DNA of 64,000 nt from Nectonema munidae (lineage: Eukaryota > Nematomorpha > Nectonematoida > Nectonematidae). Of this stretch, positions 25,301-40,300 are shown in pieces. Numbering within the stretch: the first letter of the stretch is position 1; each line of letters starts with the position of its first letter. The stretch lies in contig JAUIRK010000712.1 of NCBI GenBank assembly GCA_030549495.1, forward strand, positions 1 through 64,000, in the 5' to 3' direction. Under the pieces are notes generated by a model that saw only the letters and a list, made by a program, of their open reading frames with translations, made no database searches and was not told the DNA's origin. The position numbers and the translations under genes were made by a program.

Positions 25301-28300
25301 TGTTAATTTATTTTTTTTCATGTTTGATTAAAAGCAAAAAAAGTTATTCAATTTATTTCAACAAACTTTTATATATCCCAAAACGAATTCAAAATGTTAG
25401 GTATATCAAAGTACTTTTTTATAGCAGACCATAATATTTTTGTTAGTTTGTAAATTAGAAATCATTTAGTAAAAACTAAAGAATTTTGCAATTTGTTTAC
25501 AAAGCACACTTTCAGTTCTTCTCTTTCTCTTCTTCTTCTTCTTTTCTTTTAGTATTTAAGTCAATAATAATCATGCTTGATGAAAGTTAAAATGATGATG
25601 ATGATTGAATAGAGAAACTGAGAATAATAATGGGAACTTTATAATAACTTTAGCGCTAAAAATCTCGAGCCAAGATGTCTGCACCCAATCAGACACTTCC
25701 AAATAACTTCAACATTAGTTTACATTTTGTTATTTTTAAATTTAGATGACGTATTCATGCTGATATATTTATAGTATAAATTTTTATCATTTATAGCATT
25801 ATTTTATCTAACTTCGTTATAATGGAACTCTTTTTTTCAAAAATGGATCTTTTTGAATGTTCTTATACGGAGACAGCATGAATCCCAAAATATTTCGCCG
25901 TGATACACCTGTGTTTGACATACTGAGGTGTGATGTAGAAAAAGTCTATATTTTTAAGCAAAACTTTTTCTAATTTACTCTGATGTATTATAAAATGAAT
26001 TGACAGTTTTATTAAAAAGTTTTCTAATTCCAATCGACAGAAAACTAAAAAATGTATCAAAAACTATACAAAGAGTATTTTGGAGGAGCGATTTTAAATG
26101 AACATATGTGCCCCAGAAAAGATAAGGGTCAACAAAAGATTTACTCGTATTGGACAATGATTATTACCTGATATCCTTTTACGCATCTTATGTATAACTA
26201 TTCTTAAAATTAAGTTAAATATGATTTAACTATACATTTATTAATGATAACTGCCCTTCTTCTCAATATGCTATTGATTGAATGGAGGGGTAAGTTAGGT
26301 TGTGATGAAAGGCTGTTTTTTGATTCAAACTTTCGGGCTTGATTATTTTTATCATCAATAAGTTCTTTTCGATAATTAACTCAAAATCTCCATTTTTCCA
26401 CTCTTTTTAGGCGAAACTTCTGAATTAAATTATTTTACTTAAATATTTTTTTTCAATATGTAAATTTAAATTATAAAAAATTAAAAAAAAAATAGCATAA
26501 GATTTTTATCAAGAATATTGTTAAATTATATTAACTTTATAAGTAAACGAATAGTGAATTAAATAAAAATTGTATCTGTCGAACTATGAAAAATAGTAAT
26601 GCCGTAATTCAAATGGGAATCAATATTATATTCTAGCTACTACAGCTTCATACCGGTATCCTTATCTGCATCCTTGCAAAAAGTTACACGTGAGGATGGA
26701 AAAAGAGTTATATGATGTAGTTCTTGAAAAGAAATTTTATATAAACTTTTAATTTCACTAAAATATTTTCTGTTTTAGCATTTGATTTAATTGAATGGAA
26801 GACACAAAACCTGAAAACAGATGAAATAGGTAATTTTTACACTTATCTTGCCAAAAAAATATGCACTATTTTAGTGAGTTGATTTATTGTCTACAACTTT
26901 CTAAACAAATTCGACAAACACAGGCTAATACAATCACAGTCACACAAAGCAACTATAGTTTGCATATAGTATGTCTGGGAAGTAAACGAAATCAGATTAG
27001 GTTGTTGAATCAGCTCATTATACATTTATATATAAATTAAAGGTTGTGTCTTATTTATTTATTTTTCTATAAATAATATATTATATATAAAAATAAATCA
27101 AATCAAGTTTTGATCAGCTAATTCGCATTTAACTTCAATTTAAGTGACAAAAGCTTTTTAAGTTACTAAAAAGTTACTAAAACTTTTTATCACATAATTG
27201 AGAAAGAGATTAAGCAACAAAATCTTTTTTTCACTTTTTTTTAAAATGAACTAAAAGAGTTTGAAATAAAAAAATTCTTTAGCATTTATAATGTATAATA
27301 GTATGTTTCTTTGTATATATATTTTTTAATTTAAATTTTACTAATATTTAGAAATAATATTGATCTTTATTTTTAATGAATAATTTATTAGCAGGATGAA
27401 TAAGTTTGGCAATGGTTCCCAAACTATCGGTTTTCCCATGCACTCAGTTCAACCTTCCACATTTCCCCTATAAGAGAGAAAGAGTAGTCAATTGACACTA
27501 ATTTGTTTAAAAAAGTTGAAATATACTGATAAACATATATTTACAAAATAGTAAAGCGATAGAGAGCCATTATTAACGACATGTTTGATCGTCTACTTTA
27601 CAATTTGATTAATGAAAAGGGTGATGTTACTTTTTATGGACCAGTACAGAGGTGGGGAACCTTTTTGTGCATGAAGGCCACCTTACAATTCATCGTCCCT
27701 CATAGAGGCCGCACTGAACAAATTACTATTTTTTTCAGTTATTTTATTCCCTCGTACAACATTTAATAATAATAATCTAATAAAAGAACTTGTATAATTA
27801 GATTATTAAAATTAGAATTTTATTATATACAAGTATTAAAAAAAAGAGAGACGTATAAACATCGAGAATATGAAGTTTTCAAATTTTTCATTTAAGTAAG
27901 TAGGTCCTTTTTATACAAATTAATGACTTCTTTGAGTTTGCTTCTTTTGAGAAAGCATTTTGATATCAGGCTCCAACATAGTGGTTCTTAGTTTTAATTG
28001 GTCCTCCAAATGCTCATCTGTCAACTGTGTTCTCAGCGAATTCTTTATTTGCGTCAAGTACGAGAATGTGGATTCACAACAGTATGTTGTTGAAAAGCAG
28101 GAAATCAGTCGGCGTGCATGTCCATGAAGACGAGGATATTCTACCGCCTTTTTCCAAATTTCAATAGGATCTTCCCTGTTGTCAAACAGAGATTGATCCG
28201 TATTCTTTAAAAGATTCATTGATATCTTCATTTTCACTCATTACCTTCGTAAACTGGGGAATGTGTTCTTTTGAAAGTTTTGATTTTAAAAAGCTACATC

Positions 28301-31300
28301 TCTGTAAAAATTTGGATCTGAAAATTCACACTTTCTTTGAAAAAGTCAATTATTTGCCTTCGTAAAGACAAAATGTTGACGAATACTTTCCCTTGTGACA
28401 ACCAGCGTACTTTTGAGTGGTAAGGCAAATCTACACTAATTACTGTCATCCATCATCACTCATCAGCATGTTTCGAAATTGAAGATGCTTTGTGGCATTT
28501 GCTCGAATATAGTTAACAATACTTATAACCTTTTGCAAAGTATCATTTAAAATGACAGATTTTGCACAGAGATTTTCTTGATGAAAAATTCAATGAAAAG
28601 AAATCAGTTCATTTGGATCTTTGGTTTCTCTTTAAGATGCGCAATAAATCCTTCATTCTTACAATACTTGTGCTGAATCTGTGGAATCTGTCGATTCATC
28701 CAAGGCTACTGAGTAATACACATTTTCCTTCTGGATTACATTTTTGAATTTCTCTGTTACATTACAAGCCAATGATCTGTATTAGTCCTTCTTTTAAGAG
28801 GCACCTCTTTATATTTGTTAACTTTATTTGGATCTACACATCCTACCGCTTCTAAAATACATTCCTTCATGAGTTCTGCATCGGTGAATGGTTTACCCTT
28901 TTTTCCAAGCAAATATGCAACTTTATAGCTGGCTTCTGTCGCAGCATTCCCTTGATGTAACACAGAATGGAACTATTGTCTTTGCTTTTGCTTTCCATCT
29001 TTTTTTCAGTGCTAGCTTTCGAGACTTAACCTCTAATTTGGCATATTTATTGTCTCTATGAAGAGCGTAATGTTGATGTGCAATGAATTTCTTAACCGTT
29101 ACAAGTGTGGTATCTTACAGCAAGCAAGACATTTTGCCGCCCCTATTCACTAAAAAATATTGCAGTCCCATTCTTCATTAAAGATCCTATTTTCTTCATT
29201 CAAATTCGTTGTCAGTGTTACAAAAAATTATCATAACTTAAAGACAATCTATTTTGTGTCCTCATATGAATACATTGGGAGAAAACCGGTTAAGTTTAAA
29301 TTCATTGGGTTCAGAGAAAAATGCTTTCAATTTCTGGGAGTGACATCACTGAACACAATTAATATTCCTTTCGTCTATGTGTGTGGTGTATATTATACAT
29401 TTCAGGTGTATAATGATTTCAGACTTAAAAACAATTCAAGGTTTTTATTAAAATAATATTTATATCAAAGGCCGCACTTGATGGCCCGGAAGGCCGCATG
29501 CGGCCTTAAGGCCGCAGATTCTCCACCCCTGGTCTAACACAATTAATAAAAAAATATATAAATAAAAATAAAAAAAACATCAATAAAAATGAATCACAAA
29601 AATTTACAAGAAAAACAGTCTTTCTTAGAGCAGACAATTCTCTCTGGATAGGCAGAGATTACTTTCTCTTTGAAGAGTTTTTTGAATTTTTTAACTGATG
29701 AACAGCTTTCTCCAATTGTATGACGATAGACTTCATAAAATACAGGCACTTTATACATCACCGATTGATTGGAGAGTTGGAGTCGGTAAGAAGGTTTGAC
29801 TAACCTTGAAGGTGTTCGAAAAGAACATTTACTTAATTATTTACTTTCATTATACTTAATTATGCCTTGAAAAAGATTATGCGAGGTTTGATCTAGACAG
29901 TGAAGCAAAAAGACTCCAAGTTACAAATTATAGAGATCTTTTATTTTAAGCAATCCCAGTTCTCTGAAGATATGGCTTGAGTGTGAAAATTTATTTAAAT
30001 TAACAACAATTGATAAAAACTGGAAGACTTGTGCAAATCATTTATATATAACACAAAAAGCAGAGGTCCAAGGATGGACACTTGTGGCACCCGCCGTGTC
30101 AAACATCTGATATCAGAACTTGTATCATCCACAGAGACATATTGTCTTCTGTTATTCAAATAAGAAGAGAAAAGAGCTATAGTTGCATGAGAAAACCTAT
30201 AAATGAAAAACTTATCTAGTAAAATTTCATGAGAAATTGAATCAAACGCCTTGGTAAGATCTAAAAAGATTAATCCAGCTTTTTTTTGTTTTCTAAATAG
30301 GATATAACTTTATCAATTAAAAAACTGTGTAGTAATTCAGTAGAGAAGTTATGTCAAAAGCAAACTGCTTATCAACGTATATACTACTTTTAGATAAAAA
30401 AGATGAAACTTGATAATATATAATCTTTTCAAAATTTTTTGAAAAAACTGGGGTTACAGAAATTGGCCTAAAATTTGACAACTTATAATTGTTACCTTTT
30501 TTTGGAACAGCAATAACTTTATTTAATTTCAAAGCCGATGGGAAAACAGAATACTGAATACAAGTATTGAAGTACTTTTATAAAATAAAATAAAAGCTAT
30601 TTAAACTAATGTTAAGTGAAGAAGGTTTATGCCATAAGCATCATTTGTCATTTTCAATTTACATTCGTTTATTGCATTTAAAACATCATTTTGATTTATA
30701 AAATCCAAACTAAAACTTTTGTGATTTTGTTTCTATACAGATCTATCAGTTTTGGAGGAGTGTGGCAAAACAAAAGAATCGTTTAATTTGTTAGCTATTG
30801 ATTTTTTTATCATACATATAATTTCGCCTTCATTAATCTCAAGTTTATCAATTTTTTCTTTTTTTGATTTGAACAAAGAATTAAGTTGTAACCAAACTTC
30901 TTTTGAACTTCTTTTGTAACTAAAAAATGCTTTATAGTATTATTTTTTTGAAAAGGAAATTTTTATTTTTTATATGATTTCGAAGTCTTACAAGGTCAAC
31001 CTTTAGAAAAGAATAATTTTTCTTTGATTTTTTTTATTTTCTTCAATAATAAGTCTCGATTTCTAATCAGTTCAAGTATTTCAGTTTTCATCCATGGTTG
31101 AAACCGAACGTTATACCTTGATTTGTTGTTACGCACAACAGTTCTTTGAGATTTATGCACTAATAAAGAAAACACACAAGTAATTTTTTCAAAAAGGGTT
31201 TCAGGATTATCCCTAAGCTGTTCTATAAAAGATAACCTATTAATTCTATGATATTCAGACAAAAAGTAAAACGTGTCGAAAGTTGATATAGTCTTCATTT

Positions 31301-34300
31301 CATATTTTACATTTAAATCAATTGACAGACAAATAGGAAAGTGATCCGAAAAATATGTTTCTATTACTAACGCTTTGTATGCTGAAAATAAAGTAGGAAC
31401 AATGAAATTGTCTATGATACTATTGGAAGATGGTCTACGATATATATTATGTATAATTACACTTTTTCCATATAAATTCTGTATTTCTATAGAAAAGTGT
31501 TCAAAACTATCATGAGATACAAACTTTTTTAATGTTTTAAAAATAAGATCTTTTTTAATAAAAAAGCATAGACCACTGTGTACAGTAAGACCACTGAAGT
31601 AACCTATAAAATTATAATCATCAATATTGTAAACTGTATAGTCCTTTGCCCAAGTTTCTTGAAGACATATAACTTGAATATTTTGATTATATGTATTAGA
31701 AAAACATTTAATAAATGTTACAAGTTCATCAAACTTACTGTTTAGTGATTGTATGTTAACGCTAACTATATTAAAGCTATTTAGTTCAGTGTAATTATTG
31801 ATACTAACTTGAAGTTTTACTGTATATATCTGGATTGGGGAAAAAAATTTGAGCTTTGGGCCGCAGTGAAGTCTATACATTGGATTTAACAGGCCTCACT
31901 AAAATTTAAAAATATTATTATGTAATTGTTACTTTTTCCTGTTGAGTTAGAATAAAATGTGGAGTGGAGTAAAGATGCTAATTGTTATTCTTAACTTAGA
32001 AATATGTATATGGATGTATTTCTGTATATATACATGCATATATATGTAATTAAGGATAGATAATTTTACTTTCATGCAGAGAGAGTGTGGTAATAAATTT
32101 TAATTTATGATGATAGTATAATTGGAATTTTAGTGATTAATGGAAAAACAATGTCATTAGTCTCCTAATATTTTGATATACGCTTGTAAAAAAGCCAAAT
32201 ATTATATATATATGTCTTTATATACATATAATACACACAATATATAATCCAAATGGCCCAGTTTCCAACAAATCCTTTTTGGCTTAAGTCTTTTTTGGCG
32301 CAGAACATTTTTGGTGCATTAAGATCATGGCTGAGAAATTAACTAACTAATCCACTAACTAACTAATTAACTAGCACACTATCTATAGCTAACTAAATAA
32401 CCAAATGATTAACTAACTAACAAAATAACTAATCAACTAATTAATTCGCTAACTAAATTAAACAAATTAACCAAAAAACTAATGAATAAACTAAACAACC
32501 GAATGAAATAAACAACTAAATAAGTGACTCTAAGCATCAAAGCAAAGTATAAAAAGAAAAACAAACTATAGTCTTGAGATATTTTATTCACCTTTCTTGA
32601 GCGAAAGGAATTCAGATGACATAATACAAACATATTTATTATGAAAGGTAACATTTGCATTTAAAATACTTTGGTATCCACATTCGACATTGTTAATTAA
32701 ATATAGTATTACCATTTTATACATTAAATGGACAGATTTAAAAAGGCTAGAACGCCGTTAGGTGAAAAATCACTAATTAGTCTAACGAGAAATGAAAAGA
32801 ACAAGCATGCAACTTTAATATTCTTGAAATTCTAGTAAATTCTAAATGACATTTTACACAAGTCAAAAATGCTAGCAACTTAAATAATTTTTAATTTCTG
32901 CCTTTATTTAACTTCATTCGTTATTCCACGATATTCGCCAAAATATGATCATGGTTGCCCATTGCCACAAAGGGTTAGGATTAAAGTTAGGGTTGAGTTA
33001 TTTTAACTTTTTATATTATTTTTATTTGTATATCTTTTTAAATACTATTTTACAAATTTATCTGCCTTTAAAAAAATATTTTTTTACGAATTCCATATAT
33101 TACCCAATCGGTTTTTATTTCGCCATGTTGGAGCATTTTAACCACTGGACCCATACACATTTTTATTATATAAAATAAAAATACTTGATTTTAAATATAT
33201 GTTATTTTTGTTTATCAATACACTCATGTATCAAAACTTTCAATTTTCAAAGATCAAATGATAGTATCAAATTGTTTTGGAAAGTTTTCTTCCTTAATTA
33301 AAAATATATGGATTTATGATAATCTAAAGAAAGGAAATAGTGAACTATTTTCAAGAATTTAATTGCGGTTTAAAAAAACGAAAAAGATTTAACTAAGCTG
33401 GCATATTTATTGCTGTCATTAAACGTGTTTAAAGAAAATTAAAAAGAAGCACATTATAATATTCAAGCATAATTTTTTTTAAAGTTAATTTACCTGGAAC
33501 GAATCGTTCAAAAATAAATTTAGTAAATTATAATCTTAAAAACAAAATTTCTGTTGTATCTTTTTTTCAGTTAAAAAACCGGCTGGTTTGAGTGTAACTC
33601 AATTTAGAGAACATTATTCTGCTAAATTGATAATATGTAAGCATTAAAGTAGTGTTTGACCGATTTTGGATTTTGCTTAAACTTTTCTTCATCGTTTTGT
33701 GCAGCACTTGATATCACAACATTTCACAGTTTCTTAATTATATTATTATCTTTCGCGTCTCTATAATGAAAGTTAAAAATAGTTTTTGAAGCATTAATCA
33801 ACTCACTGACAAGATATCTAAAATAACTCATATCCATCCCTCAGTTGAGGATAAGCCAATGTGAGTGGCACAGGATAAAATAAAATTTTAAAGGAAAACA
33901 TAAACGTTTCATAACTCTAGCACTTTTCACAAAAAAAAGTTTAACCTTGTAATTTAATGAACTTTTATTGATTTTTGACAAAACATTTTTAAACAATGAA
34001 TATGATACGGCAATGGAAATAAAACTTGGAAATGAAAGAAGACAACGTAAAAAATGTTTCATCATTTCTAATACATTTTTTAATTAGATTGTATCTTTAT
34101 TTCTTTTTTCTTTTTTTTTTTTATAAATTACTCATACGTTAGATACTAGTTAATTTAAAAAACTCTTTTTTCCTTATCCTAAAGTACAATCTTTACATCA
34201 TACTTAATTAAAATCATCATCATCTTTCTCACATCATCATCTTTCTCATCATTAACCGGATAAATATTATCAAAATAAACCATTTTAAGGAAATCCTCTA

Positions 34301-37300
34301 TTGAACAAAATAAATCATTTTTCTAAATGATGCACTTTATCGTCTTAAAAATTAAATAAAACGGCACATATTATTTCATTCAAACTTTTCTAAACCAAAC
34401 TTAAACTGGATAAACAAATTTGGTTGGTTTGCACAATATTTCGATTTTTACAAATGTATAAAAAAATGTGTGATAAAAATGTTTAAATATTTTTTAAATA
34501 AAAATTGTTTAAACTTGTTTGTTTAAACTTGAGTTTCTTCTTGATTAACTCTGCTTCTGCTTCTTGTAAAAGTTTAGAAGCCGCTTCTTACATTTTGTTC
34601 TTGATGTATTTAGAACAATTTTTACATCATACTTCATCGAAACTACATCTTCAATAGTATAAAAAGTTTAAAAAATATATTTCTGTTTTTACAGGTTTTT
34701 TAGAGTAAAAATAACATGTATTTTTTCAGATTATTTCTGTATTCAGAATACGCATATTTTGGTTTTCACAAAACTCAATATACATGATTTTATTAAAAAA
34801 AATTGGTGATATGCAAACAGTTCGGTTATCACTAATTTCCAGTTTTATTAAGTTTCGGTTTAAGCAGGTTTAACTATATATATATATATAGTTATAGTCA
34901 CCCTGTCTATTCGGAATCCGAAAACCTCTATATTCAAACGATCTAGCATTAGAATGGAAATATATCGTTTTAATTGTCACCGCTTTTAGAGTCAATGCGA
35001 TACCGATGTCCAAGAAAATATAAATCTTTTGTTTTTTAATTATATAAAAACTCTTTGTAAAAGATCAACCTTTCACAAAAATTTAAATCTATCATTAGTT
35101 TTCAATAACTAGCTCCTTAGATGTAAAATCAAAAAAAAATGTCTCATCAGAAAAAGTAAATTAAGTTTTTAAAATATATATATTCTATTCAAGTTAAAAT
35201 TTCCCAAAATCGAAATAATTTTGATACACAAATAAAAACTAAAAATAGAGGAATATATTAACTATCCTTAAAATCGATATATTTGTTATATTCTATCAGT
35301 ATTTTACATAAGAATAATTAGTCAGTTTTTCATTTTTATTTGTTTTGGATTTTTTACTAAACAACTTAATATTTCAAAATTAATAAATTTCTATTCTCAT
35401 CATTATGCCATCAATAATGTAAATGTGATGAAAAAATATTATTTTGACTTAACACTCATGTATCTCTCGAAGTTGAAGAAGAAAGACAAACTTTACCATA
35501 AAAAGGTTTTAAAGAAAACCCAGTAAAAAATTATAATGAAAATTAGTTTTTGAATGAATATAATCTAAAAAAAAATCTGTTACAATTTTTCTAAAAATTA
35601 GCTGATGGTTCTTTTTCGGAAAATTTCTGAAATATTTCATCTAAAGAATCAATTTTGAAAATTCTTTTAAAAAAGTATCGTAATTTTTTTGCAATTGAAT
35701 AACATACTAGGTCAAATTTTTAAATCAATTGAAAAATCTAAAAAAAATTTGGAGGGTAAAAAATTTTTTAGGGTTGAGTTCGAATAATGCAGTTCCACAA
35801 TATAAGCTTATGAAAAAATTATTATACTATATCACTAAAAGTCAAAAAAAGTGCAAAAAAGGAAATAATGTTAACTAATTTTGAAACAATTTACATTTTA
35901 ATTTTTCCTCAATTTTTAAAATACAATACATAATATATTTTAATTAAGATCTTGGTTTTTATTCAAATTTTTTATTATTTATATTTGTTTTTTAAAAAAT
36001 AAATACAATTTTGTATATTTACTTGCTATATTTTTTATATATTTTTTTCATCCTAAACATTCTAGGTTTTTTCTCGAAAATAAAATGATTAACATTGATT
36101 ACTATAGCAAATTTAAAGCTTTCAAACTTTATTCAGATAATATAATGTTAATTTGACTTTTATACAAAGGATAGAAATGATAAGATACCTCAGTGTTTAA
36201 TTTCAACTTTTCCCCATTAAATCTCCTCTAACTTTTCCTTTTTCGGGTTTTTACTCTTACCTGCAAATTTTCTGATCTAATATGGCCAAATCCGGTAAAT
36301 TCAGTTATATCCTGTCAAATTTGCTTTTCAATAAAAGCATCCAATTTCTAGGGCTAAAAAAATCGTTCCTGACCATTCGATCACAGACAATTTGATATAC
36401 TAGGAGAATTCGGTACTGTTATGCCATTTGATTCTTCGGAGCAGCTAATTGTACTTGTACCGTATTATCCTATCAACAAATTTCATGAGAAATAACATTT
36501 TGCACAAATACTCAACAATTTGTTCATGGAGGATTCGGCCCCAGAGAATTTGGTAATAAAATAATTCAATATTATCTTGATTTGTGTTCAAAAAATTTTA
36601 ACGACAATTCTTCTCTTTCATCCGATAATTGGTCTTGTTCTAACTGTGAAACTATTACTACGAAGATGTTGAAGTGTAGCTCCTGTATGAAGTGGTATTG
36701 TCATACGTGCCAAGATATATGTCAAGAAATGATTTCTTCAATTGAAAAATGGGAAAGCGCCGGAATGCGCTGCTTTTGTACTCTCTCTAGGAAAGAAGAT
36801 ATACCTACACTCAAAAAATTCCTAGTTAAAATTGATGATGATCTGTCACTTCTTAAAAAAAACCTTCGATAAGAATACCAAGACTATGAATAATGATATT
36901 TGTGAAGAAATTGACAAAGTTAACCAGCACAATAAGCATCTTGCAAATGCAATAGAAACTAATTCCAACAAATTTGATAAAAAAACTTGATTCCTTGTTG
37001 GAAAAATTTTCAAATACTGCTGGAAAAAGTGCATCTGTATCCCCACCATTTCCTGACTTTTGCCAAATTTTGCATGATACCCTTCAACATCAACGGGTAA
37101 TCGATCAAGATATAGAACGTAGGAAAATGAATCACATGGTTGATGGAGTCAGCGAAAGAAATGAAAATGGTGAAAGAATTGATGATAGTGAGTATATTCG
37201 AGATTTACTCAAAAATCATTGATCTCTCGATGATATAAAAATTAAAAAAGTAGTTAGGCTTGGTAAAGTTAATCAAGATAAAGCTATCAAAAGGCCTATT

Positions 37301-40300
37301 CTGATTACGTATGAAAACTATACTGATAAACTATCCACCATTAGTGAAAAATACTTATATTTCTAATGATTTTAACTATGAAGAGAGAGAAAAAATAAAA
37401 AGTATGAAAGATGAAGTAATAGAGTTAAACCTTCGAAATAAAGATGAATCTTTCAGATTCATTTTAAGTGGTAACTTTACCGATTTTAAAATTTAATTAA
37501 GATTACCGATTTTAAAATTCATTTAAGTGGTAACTTTAAACGATTTTCAAATCAATAGAAAAAAGTTCCCATCTCAAAATAGATTATCATGCAAGATAAT
37601 TATGCCTGTTCAAAATTAATACAGAATGCCAGCAATTCAGATTTATAATTAAAATTCATTTAAGTGGTAACTTTAAACGATCTTCAAATCATCAAGAGAA
37701 AAAAGTTCCCAGCTCAAAATAGATTATCTTAAAATAATTATCATGCAAGATAATTTACGCCTGTCCCAAAATTAATACAGAATGCCAGCAATTCAGATTT
37801 ATACGCAAGTATAAAAAAGCTACAGGTTTTTTATACAAATCCAAACCAACTATCCTCTAAAATATCAGAGCTGGTTTTATTAGCAGAAAATTATGATTTT
37901 GACTTACTTCTTATTAATGAAGTCCTCACTAAAAACAGTCACAGATTCCCATGACTTCTTCATGAATAACTTTTCTGTATTTACTAACTTCGATAGTGAC
38001 TTGGTTCAACCAACCCAAAAACGAGGTATTATTGCTTTTTATAAACCATTTTTGAATGCACAAGCTGCTTCTCCTTTTACTCTTCATTTCATAGATTATC
38101 GTGCTTTGAAGGTTTGCTGTAATAGTAAAAACTACATCTTATGTTGCTTATACAGGAGCCCGCCAACTTCTTTACTTCGCTCGACAGTAGAGTTACTCAA
38201 ACTTTTTTCTTGCTTTCTTGACCTGTTTCCCTATTTCAGCATAATATTTATTGGTGATTATAATTACCCCTCAATTTGCGGGAGTCCTTAAAGTTGTCTA
38301 CAACCGAAAATAAGTTTTGCGGAGAAAATGATTATAGAATTTTTGACTTCAAACAATCTTGTCCAGTTGATGAAAAAAGCGACTACAATTTCTCCTAGTG
38401 GTAAAGAAAGCCTTCTAGATATTTTGATAACATATACTCCTGCTGATGTCTCAAACTTGTCTACTGCACCACCTCTTACTCGTAGCTATCACTACACACT
38501 TATTTTTGATATTACCTTTAAAGCGGAAATATCTCGTTCCATTTCAAAGAAACTCAACATTCATAAAGGTAATTACATTAAAATGAAAAAAGATTTATGC
38601 TCTGTAAATTGGAATTCTCGAGATGGTGATTTTGTGGAATTCTATGCTTACTTCACTAATTTCGAAAATATACCTTATGTAAAGCAGAAAAAACAACGCA
38701 ATCTTTACCTGAATTCTGTTACTTTTTCATTGTACAAACAAAAATGCACTCTATATAAAAAGTTCAAAAAGTACAAAAATCCTAAAATATGGTATCAATT
38801 CAGAAAAGCTTCCAATAATTTGAGATCTGTGACAAGAAAAGCTAAAAGATCTTTTGAAGTAAATATTTCCCTGATATAAAGAATAGACCTAAAAGATTCT
38901 GGAACTACATACATTCTTAAAGAACAAAAGTTCAGTTTGTTTAGTGCAAAGTAGCAGTGAAAAAGCTGAAATTTTTAACCAGTACTTTTCGACTGTTTTT
39001 ACAAAAAATCCATGTTTATCACAAAGTAACATCTCCAAATATGAGAATTTATTTCTCATTAATGATTTAATTATTATCAGCGAAGTAACCGTTTATAACA
39101 AATTTAGTTCCTTGGATATTAATAAATCGCCATATACTTTTGCACCTAGAACGAAACAGTCTCTTCGCAAATGAACAGCATGAATTTTTCAAAAAGAAAT
39201 CGACAATAACACAATTAATGCAATTTCATAATGATGTTTCAACCATTTTAGAAAAAAACTCAACTGTCGACGTTCTATACTTTGACTTTAGTAAAGCATT
39301 CGATAAAGTACCACACCATCATTTGTTTAAGAAGTTAGAAAGCTATGGCATAAACACTAGAATTTTGAAATGGATTGAAAGCTTCCTGAAAAATTGAACT
39401 CAACAGATCTTTATCAATGGTAATCTATCAAGTAAATCTGATGTAACAAGTGGTGTCATCCAAGGCAGTGTGCTCGACCCTTTGTTATTTAACTTATATA
39501 TAAACGATTTGCCCTGCAACATTCTTTCCAGTTTAAAGCTTTTTGCTGACGATCTCAAAATCTATTGTACAATGTACGTCCACAGAAGGATCTAAGAAGA
39601 TTTTGCAAGCTGATCTTTTTGCTTTTTATGATTGGTGCACCACTTGGAGAATGGATCTTAATTTTTCCAAATGTAGTCATCTCCAAATTGGCAAGAAAAA
39701 TAACTTCACCTATTATATAGGGGGTTAGGATATTAAACGAGTTGATAATATTAACGACTTCGGCGTTATTATTGATAACAATCTGCGTTTTGAATATCAT
39801 TTTTCTAAAGCAATCTCCCAAGCCTACTGAGTCTTTTTTCAAATCTTCAGACATTTTTCTGTTTTCAACGCTGAAATAGCCCTACCTTTGTATAAATCTT
39901 TAATACGTCCACACCTTGAATATGAGAACGTAATATCATATCCAACTCATATAAAGGTTATGAAAAAGTTGGAAAAATTGCAGAGATTCATAACAAAAAT
40001 ATAAAAGGATTTGAAAATCTAGATTATAAAGAAAGACTACTTAAGTCATCCCTTCCTTCTTTAGCCTATAGATACAAGCGTAATGATATGATAACAGTTT
40101 ATAATATAATTAACCAGAACATGAACGTAAAGTCTACCTCCTTTTTCTGCATGTACTTCAAGGTTTCATAGAAAACAACTTTCGAAAATAAGATGCACAA
40201 AGCGTTACTTGAGGTCGTCATTCTTTAGTAGATGTATTAACGATTGGAATAGCTTTCCAGTGCATGTTATAGAATCTCCCTCTTTGAACGCCTTCAAAAA

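Larger units (their letters stand above)
22552..26778. other. Intron 2 of the R7 RGS gene (4.2 kb)
   Basis: AT-rich. It holds dispersed repeat copy 2 (about 24150-24400), a short ggcgca-type phrase repeat at 24620-24660 and a small inverted-repeat element at 25135-25243. A plus frame at 22598-22825 is Phe/Lys-rich and looks non-coding. Nothing else is supported. Confidence 0.7.

Noticed and set aside
34890-35010. Open frame near TLSIRNPKTSIFKR
   Set aside because: No donor and no family match. It resembles the phrase-like repeats.
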